Source: Litsea cubeba | Taxonomy: Eukaryota; Streptophyta; Magnoliopsida; Laurales; Lauraceae | Assembly (NCBI GenBank): GCA_012931725.1 | Contig: CM022945.1 | Span: forward strand, 156,322,862 to 156,386,861 | DNA length: 64,000 nucleotides | Direction: 5' to 3' | Shown here: positions 57,949 to 64,000 of the stretch, in pieces | How the letters are laid out: every line of letters starts with the position of its first letter | Numbering within the stretch: the first letter of the stretch is position 1 | Made by a program: the position numbers and the translations under genes | Notes under the pieces: generated by a model | Seen by the model: only the letters and a program-made list of their open reading frames with translations | The model's database searches: none | Told to the model about the DNA's origin: nothing

Positions 57949-60900
57949 ATGGCTTCAAGTAAGTTCCCTTTTTCAAGAAAACTCCATTGTAGGAAAAATA
58001 AAAAGATCTTTCTTTCTTTCCTTTTTTTTTGTTTCTTTCTTTTTCTTTTCTTCTTTTTTTTTCACGTGTTTTCCTCTCTTTTTTCACACGTTTTTTTTTT
58101 TTTTGCTTTCTTTTCTTTTCTTTTTTTTTTCATGTTTTGTTTTTTTTTTTTTTTGTGGGCCGTACGGACAGATCCGTACGGATCTGGCCGTACGGCCACG
58201 TGGCCTGTGGGCCAGCCCCCTTTTTTTTTCTTTTTTTCTTTTTTTTTTCTTTCCCTCCCCTTTTTTTTTTGAGAGAGTTTCTTTTCTTTCTTTTTTTTGT
58301 TTTCTTTCCCCTCTTTTTTTTTTAGAGAAAGTTTCTTTTCTTTTTTTTTGTTTTCTTTCCCCTCTTTTTTTTTTTGAGAAAGTTTCTTCTTTTTTTTTTT
58401 TTTGCTCATCATGATAATGCCCCCTTTTTTTTTTTTTTTGCAAACCTAGATGTTCATGCATGCATTCAATTGTAAATTAAATTTGTAGCATGATGTGATA
58501 GCATACCTGAAAGTTTTCGCAATTTTGGGAATTTGGAGCTCGCAGTGATGTTGAGCCCTTCCTGATTTTGCGGAGACTTTGAGGTTTCGAAAGTTTGGAG
58601 TTTCGGAGCTCGCAGCGATGTTGAGCCCATCTTCAAGCTTTCTATTTCTTTCAGGATAGTTCCTTTTCTTCGGAATTGCCCCATCATCATGTCAAAATTT
58701 CGCCAAAAATTTTTTTTTAGCGAGATTCTGTCATTTTGATGTTTGATCTTTTTCTTTTTCCATCCTTTTCAGGTGGTTCCTCCAGAGCGAACAAGGGTAA
58801 AGAGCCTGCTACAAGCGTACCTCGTCGATCTTCTAGATCTTCTAATCCGGCCGTTCAGCAGGCTTTTGAGAAGGTCCAGTATGTTGAGAGAAATCTGGAA
58901 GAGTGCGACTCCCTCAACAGAGATGAGATGAGGCAGCGGCTGATCGCTCTCAAGGGAGAGGAGTTCTATAAGATCATGGTAAGCAGTCGTCCATGGGTGA
59001 TGGAAGATCAGAGCGTTGCCCAAGCCTACCTTCTTCTTTGGTGATGCAGTCCCTGATGACATGACATACCAGAGGAGATGTTTTCAGTTTTCTTTCACAG
59101 CAGATGGTGAGAAGAAGACTGTTGCTACCCGGTTGACGTTTGATCGCACCGTCTCGATTCTGAGCCTTGCCCCCACGTGCCCTAAGAGGGAAGATCCTCC
59201 AAGCTGGGTGAGAAGGACAAATGTAATCAAGACCGGGGTTTTTGTTGGCGGTTCTCCTGGATATACAGAGAGGTCGCCTGTTGATATGGACCTGTTGATG
59301 CCCTCCAGCGGCTACCAGGGTTCTGATTATCCGTCGGTCGATTTGAGACCGGTGGGCCTTGGTATTTTCAGTGGTGACGGCAGCAATTGGATCAAGCCTT
59401 TTCGCCTTCGAGGCCGTTTCAATGCTGACTCCGTGTGGAAGTCGTGGACTGATCGCGTCCTGCTGATTGGTGGCGCCGTTTTGAAGGAAGCCGGGATTTT
59501 TGATGCGGTCCGCGCCTTTAGGGAGACCGTGATTTTTTCCGATGAGGCCTTCATGGCTATGCTGGAGTCATTCCTCCCACAAACCAATACCTTCGTTGTG
59601 ACGAATGACGAGATTGGTTTTTCTTTGAAGGAGCTGAGCGCCATTACTGGATTGCCCATCCTCGGCAAACTCTATGAGGAGTTTATGCCGATTGACAGCG
59701 TCCTCGAGGGGCAGTCTGAGGAGTTCAGGCTTCTATACTTTCAGCTTGTCACCTTCTATGATTTTTTGAAGGAGAAGGAGGGTTTGAAAGTTAGATCCAG
59801 CAGTTGGAAGAGTTTTAGCTCTTCATTCCCCAACTTTTTTGATAGCAGGGAGTCTTCTGATAGCGTGACCCAAGAAGCCGGAGCTCAGGATCCAAGTTCA
59901 AAGAAGATCTTGGCCATGCAAGAAGAGTTAAGAGATTTCTGTGCAAGTACTAACGCCATATGTCCTGACATTGCACTGCGGAGAGATCTCGCTGTTTACC
60001 TCACTTATTGGCTTGGTGAGGCTATTTTTGCTGGAGGAGATGGAACGCACATCAGGCCGCATTGTATTTTTCCGGCTTGTCAGATGGCGTTTGGAGAGCA
60101 GCTTGCTTTGGTGCCAGCTCTTTACTCCTACCTGTGTACCGAACTGCAGGCTGCTGCTTTTTTTGGTTCGGCTTGGGCTTCCCATGAATAGGGTATTTTC
60201 AGCCCATATCTTTTATTCGTGGTATGTATACCACTGTCCTGGCTTCCATCGGCTGGGTGCTGCACAGGATGATGATCCTCTGATGATTCGACTGGCTAAG
60301 GGCAAAGCCATGTCCGAATCACTTTTGTTTGCCCGTATGAGGATCCGACGGTTCAGGGACGTCGAGATGGGGCAATCTTCAGTGAAGCTTTCTCCGGAGT
60401 TGCGGAAGAAGGCTTTTGATTTTGGTGCCTCCCGAGACTCTACCAGGGCGGGGTCGGGAAGGCATTATTCCTTGACAAATGCAGAGAGGGAGTGGCTTTT
60501 TAGCATACGTGTCGGCACGATGGTGTACCGCATACATCTTTTCGTCGACATCCAGCCGTATGTACCCTCTCGCTTTGCTTTGCAGCTGGGCTTTTCTCAA
60601 GGCGTTGTTGGAGCGCCTTCAAGCATGGTGAAGCGCTTTGGAGGCTTACAGGACGGAAGAAATGCATGGGCTTTCTATAGTGCTGAAGACACTACAGCCA
60701 TGATTTCTTATCCTCTTTTGCTGACTTCCCGGACTGCCGGCTTTGCGAAGTGGTTCGCGGAGAGCTTTTCGGCATATCGGGGGCTTTCCAAGAAGGAGCT
60801 TGATGTGAAGCTGTCATCTGGAAAGGGCCTTGGAAAGTCGGATGACATCCGGCGAGAGGAAGTTTGGGCCTTCCTTTCTGGAGAGAAGCACAAGATAGGC

Positions 60901-61146
60901 TTTCTCGGTGACCAGGGCGTCATTGGTTCTGAAGCTGTTCGAGAAATACCTGATGAGGCTTTGGAGCAGCTAGAACAGGAGGAAGCCGAACTTGGCGCTT
61001 GGATGCAAGCGGCACAGAGGCAAGCTTCCGTGGAGTCTACTGGCAAGAGCAGACCATCCAGTGAGGAGTCAAGTGGGATTTGGGTGCAAGTATCAATGGA
61101 ATGTCGCATCCTTGCTTTTCAAAAATTTTGGTTTTGCGGGTACTGA
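57949..61146 (+). pseudogene. Antisense plant-mobile-domain gene of the Tat element
   Basis: Proposed exon 1 is tiny: ATG at 57949, MAS plus one base, donor TTCAA|GTAAGT at 57959. The intron runs to an acceptor CCTTTTCAG at 58772; exon 2 begins at 58773 and reads SGSSRANKGKEPATSVPRRS and on. The junction gives a clean serine codon. The body contains PTFFFGDAVPDDMTYQRRCF, the PMD core NTFVVTNDEIGFSLKELSAI-TGLPILG near 59590-59670, then GLPMNRVFSAHIFYSWY and a C-terminal region ending at TGA 61146. Two single-base frameshifts break it, near 59020 (SV|PKPTFF) and near 60175 (FGSA|GLPMN). Function is unknown; related host proteins (MAIN, MAIL1) act in silencing and meristem maintenance. The 812-nt intron holds the T-rich tract. 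Confidence 0.75.
57990..58445. repeat. T-rich tract with a GC palindrome island
   Basis: Long runs of T broken by C, in the intron of the PMD gene. In the middle (58158-58215) is a GC-rich block with nested palindromes (CCGTACGG, GATCCGTACGGATC, GGCCGTACGGCC, GGCCACGTGGCC). Assembly accuracy here is doubtful. Confidence 0.8.
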
Positions 61147-61430
61147 CTTGATGTTTTTTCCCCACGATTTTTGAAATTTGTGGTTTTCTCGAACCTTTGG
61201 GTTATGGATATCAACTGAAATGTTGCGTCTCCACAGTTTTTTAGGTTTTTTCGAACCTTTGAAATTTGGGTTGTGGATATCAACTGAAATGTTGCGTCTC
61301 CACAGTTTTGGATTTTGCAAGTACCGACGAAATGTCGCTTCCCTGCGATTTTTTGGAAGTGTCGAACGTGGTTCGCTTGCTTCCGATTTGTGCGAGTATC
61401 GACTAAGCGTCGCTTCCTCGCGGTTTTTGA
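61095..61430. repeat. ~70-bp tandem repeat (about 5 units)
   Basis: TATCAACTGAAATGTTGCGT then CTCCACAGTTTT then a TTTTCGAACCTTTG- or GAAATTTGGGTTGTG-type segment, repeated with increasing divergence (the last units read CGACTAAGCGTCGCTTCCTC). Two central copies are nearly identical. It overlaps the very end of the PMD frame. Confidence 0.8.
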
Positions 61431-61780
61431 AAAACCATTTTTTTTGTTTAAAGACACGAGGGTCATAAGTTTTGACCTAAAACCATTTTGGCGGTAAAAG
61501 GCAGGGTGGATTAGGGTGGAAATCCCTGAATCCGGATTTTGTTTCAAACCATGAATTTTGGGTTCAAAGGTTGAAAATTTTGGTCAAGTTAGGGAAAGGT
61601 TCCTAAACTTGGATATTTTTTTTTTGAACAATGAAACGATGAAAGTAAGCATTGTTTTAGATTTCTAGAAATTTCAACATTTGATATGAAAATTCTAAAA
61701 AAAGGGTGGGTTTAGCGAGCGTGTACCTGGAAACCGGTTTTGGCCATACAGGCATTGCTCTTACCCAGTTGGGTAAGTCT

Positions 61781-63009
61781 TCAAGGGTAGTACCGCTTTA
61801 AGAACTTGCCGTTGATAGACAGCATACATCTGTCACCTTCCATGTTTAGGAGTGCGTATGCACCATTAGAGAAAACCTTGTCGATGACGTAGGGTCCCTC
61901 CCATTTTGGCTCAAATTTGCCTTTAGACTTGTGAGCGAAGACCATTGGTCTTTTTACCGCAAGAACCAAGTCACTCTTTTTGTAGGCGCGTTGCCTGACC
62001 TTTTTATCGAAAGATCCTGCCATACGTGCTTGGTAAAGTTCAATGCTTTGTTGAGCTTCGAGCCGTTTCTCATCGAGATTGTCCAGCTCATGGAGTCGCA
62101 ATTTGACATTGCTTTCTTGAGTCATGTCATTTTGCAAGGATACCCTTAAGGAAGGAATTTGTACTTCCAAGGGCACGACAGCTTCGCATCCATAGACCAA
62201 GGAGAATGGTGTGCTATGGGTTGGTCCTCGAACGGTAGTTCGATAGGCCCACAAAGCTTCGGACATTTTGTCGCTCCAGTCTCTTTTGTGACTAGAGACC
62301 ATTTTTTTGAGGATTTTGCAGAGTGTCTTGTTGAAAGCTTCTGCTAACCCATTTGCTGCCGGATTGTATGGAGTCGAAGGACAGCTTTGGATTTTGTATT
62401 TGTCGCAGAACCTGTAGAATCGATGATCCCGGAACTGTGGTCCGTTATCATGGACGAATCTTTTGGGTATGCCGAAACGACAAATGATGTTGGTGCATAG
62501 GAACTGAAGGACTGATGAGGTCTTCATTTCGTTAAACGCAAATGCTTCTGACCACTTGGAGAAATAATCCGTAGCGACGAAGATGAAGCGATGACCTTTG
62601 CTTGAAGGGGGAGAAATAGGACCTATGATGTCCATACCCCAGGCTTCGAAAGGCCATGAGATCGCTGTAGGATGCAGCCATTCTGGAGGCATGTGAATGT
62701 AATCTCCATGAACTTGGCATTGTTGGCAGCGCTTAGCAAATTGCATTGCGTCAGCTACCATGGTAGGCCAGTAATATCCTAACCTTTTTATCTGATCATA
62801 GAGCTTAGGTCCAGCCTGATGAGCTCCACAAGACCAGCATGAACTTCTTTGAGTGTTTCTTCAGCCTCTTGTTGTGACAAGCAGCGTAGAAGTACTCCGT
62901 TGAAGGATTTCCTGTAAAGGATTTTTGAAGGAATATCCAAATGGAAGCTTGGGGTTCGCCTTTGGATGCTTACCCGTTCTTTTGGATCTTCAGGTAGGAT
63001 TCCGAACAT
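61781..63009 (-). pseudogene. Ty3/gypsy integrase (with N-terminal zinc-binding spacer)
   Basis: The minus frame 62761-61781 encodes the integrase core with all three catalytic residues: D in AWGMDIIGPISPP, D in FVHDNGPQFRDH, and E in NGLAEAFNKTL, with 35 residues between the second and third, the D,D35E spacing. The C-terminal part (WEGPYVIDKVFSNGAYALLN) matches gypsy GPY/F-type ends. The upstream piece to 63009 (LYRKSFNGVLLRCLSQQEAE, then HAGL) is the spacer before the HHCC region. A 1-nt deletion near 62830 shifts the frame (HAGL|VELI instead of HAGLCGAHQAG), so the polyprotein is interrupted. Preserved catalytic residues suggest recent decay. Confidence 0.9.
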
Positions 63010-63112
63010 AATGTAATCAATGAACGGATCCCTCTAGTCGCCGATTGAAGTTTGAAGGATTGAAATCCGACTTCCGACCACTTGGTGGCATTCAGCAACT
63101 GCTTGGTGTGTG

Positions 63113-64000
63113 TTAAGAGGAGGAAGGATTCTCCTTTCGCACACTGTGATTTGCATGTTTTTCCCCTTCCTGGATTGCCATGGATGCGGCAAGTCCGGCT
63201 AGGGCATCTGCACGTATGTTTTCACCTCTACGAATGTGGGTGATGTGACAGATGTCAAACTTTTGCAGAAGTGATTGTGCCTTGTCGTAGTAGGGCAACA
63301 AATCTGGCTTCCTGACTTCAAATTTCTGATTCATCTGGTTGACGATCAGTTGAGAGTCTCCAAAGACTTCCAGCATGGTGATACCGGATTCGATGGCGAG
63401 TTCCAATCCTAAGATCAGAGCTTGATATTCAGCTGCATTGTTTGTGCATGGTTCCAGTAGCGAGAAAGCGTGTGAATCATGTATTGTCGGGGCTAACAAG
63501 AGGATGCCAACTCCCGAGATCAGCTGTCTTTTTTCATTTGTCCTGGTTGCACCGTCAAAGTACATGTCCCAGGAGGCACTTTGTGAGAAAGTCTCCACAT
63601 TGTAGACTGGTTCGTCTGGGAGATCATCTCTGAGTGGAGAATCTTTAGGCAATGGATGCTCTGCGAGGAAGTCCGCTAGAGTCTTGCCCTTTGATTGCTT
63701 TTTGTGGTACATACCTAATATCAAATTGTGACAGAAGGATGACCACTTTGCCAGTCGAGCATTGAGGAGAACCTGCCTTGTGACAAGGACCTTCAAGAGG
63801 TTGACCCTCGAAGGACCAGGTAGACTGTGTTGGAAAGCAAGTAGTGACGCAGCTTTTGTACGGCGAACATCACTGCCAAGACATTCTTTTTTCGACTGGA
63901 GAGTAGCGATTGCTCTGCACCTACTAGCAATGCGGCTGAGGTAATATAGAGCAGCTTTCTTTTCTCTGATCATTTTCTTGCGCAAGCAGAGCTCCCAAAG
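63113..64000 (-). pseudogene. Tat pol: RNase H remnant plus archaeal-type RNase H
   Basis: From the right edge the minus strand reads remnants of the first RNase H and connection (ALYYLSR, then LLKVLVTRQVLLNARLAKWS and GKTLADFLAEHPLP). A second RNase H domain follows with D in WDMYFDGATRTNEKRQLISG, E in NNAAEYQALILGLELAIES, D in EVFGDSQLIVNQMNQKFEVR and D in NIRADALAGLAASM. The two RNase H domains in series define the Tat lineage among plant Ty3/gypsy elements. The first part shows frame disruptions (around 63800-63900). RT itself lies outside the window. Confidence 0.85.

Larger units (their letters stand above)
54600..64000 (-). mobile_element. Tat-lineage Ty3/gypsy retrotransposon, 3' half
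   Basis: Read on the minus strand from the right edge: end of RT-proximal RNase H, second (archaeal-type) RNase H, zinc-binding spacer, integrase (stop at 61781), a long untranslated region with tandem repeats and an antisense PMD gene, polypurine tract, 3' LTR. Two RNase H domains and an extra antisense ORF between pol and the 3' LTR are marks of the Tat lineage. Several 1-nt frameshifts show that this copy is defective. RT, protease, gag and the 5' LTR lie beyond the window; the outer (left) LTR end was not fixed. Confidence 0.85.

Noticed and set aside
57620..58414. Long Phe/Leu/Ser-rich plus-strand frame and Lys-rich minus-strand frames
   Set aside because: They are translations of the T-rich intron tract (poly-TTT / poly-AAA codons), not proteins.

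Overview
This is a nuclear, TE-rich segment of a flowering-plant genome. The evidence is a multi-exon plastid-type enolase gene with GT-AG (and one GC-AG) introns, a nucleus-encoded group II intron maturase with a mitochondrial-type presequence, and plant-specific transposon families (Tat-lineage Ty3/gypsy, Ty1/copia, TRIM, MULE, Harbinger and hAT MITEs, RTE LINEs). Long repeat-filled introns suggest a medium to large genome, perhaps a magnoliid or another woody lineage; the species cannot be fixed from sequence alone. Two host genes look complete or nearly so, both on the minus strand: plastid enolase ENO1 (16.1-24.7 kb, 7 exons) and mitochondrial intron maturase nMAT4 (45.1-47.4 kb, single coding exon). 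From memory, their Arabidopsis counterparts (At1g74030, At1g74350) lie close together on chromosome 1, so the pair may be an ancient synteny block now held apart by transposons.

Layout. 0-8 kb: fossil RTE and copia pieces, a copia LTR and a TRIM-like element. 8.3-12.0 kb: a fully bounded Mutator-like element (43-bp TIRs, perfect 9-bp TSD) holding a short three-exon mudrA-like N-terminal ORF, an antisense plant-mobile-domain (PMD) gene and two arrays of 33-bp hairpin repeats. 13.7-15.35 kb: a second MULE-type element with a copia gag fossil. 16-24.7 kb: ENO1, with a Harbinger MITE, a 313-bp TRIM and an RTE tail in its introns. 25.0-35.4 kb: probable large Pack-MULE with about 180-bp inverted termini enclosing exon fragments of at least three unrelated host gene families (DHHC acyltransferase, DUF616, CNOT9/RCD1), a nested LTR and an assembly gap. 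37.5-44.5 kb: Helitron-like termini, a copia fossil and a palindrome-rich 1-kb element with a 10-bp TSD. 45-47.6 kb: nMAT4. 48.6-54.5 kb: hAT MITE, copia LTR, and a gypsy LTR fragment split by a 3.1-kb solo LTR (TSD CCTAG) that carries eight short palindromes. From about 54.6 kb to the right edge: the 3' half of a minus-strand Tat-lineage Ty3/gypsy element (dual RNase H, integrase, antisense PMD gene with its own TATA box and intron, several tandem-repeat families, 3' LTR).

The most notable pattern is that PMD genes were acquired by two different transposon classes in one window, both in antisense to the transposition genes. The MULE at 8.3 kb couples this with symmetric hairpin arrays. No tRNA or rRNA gene, CRISPR array or prokaryotic operon was found.
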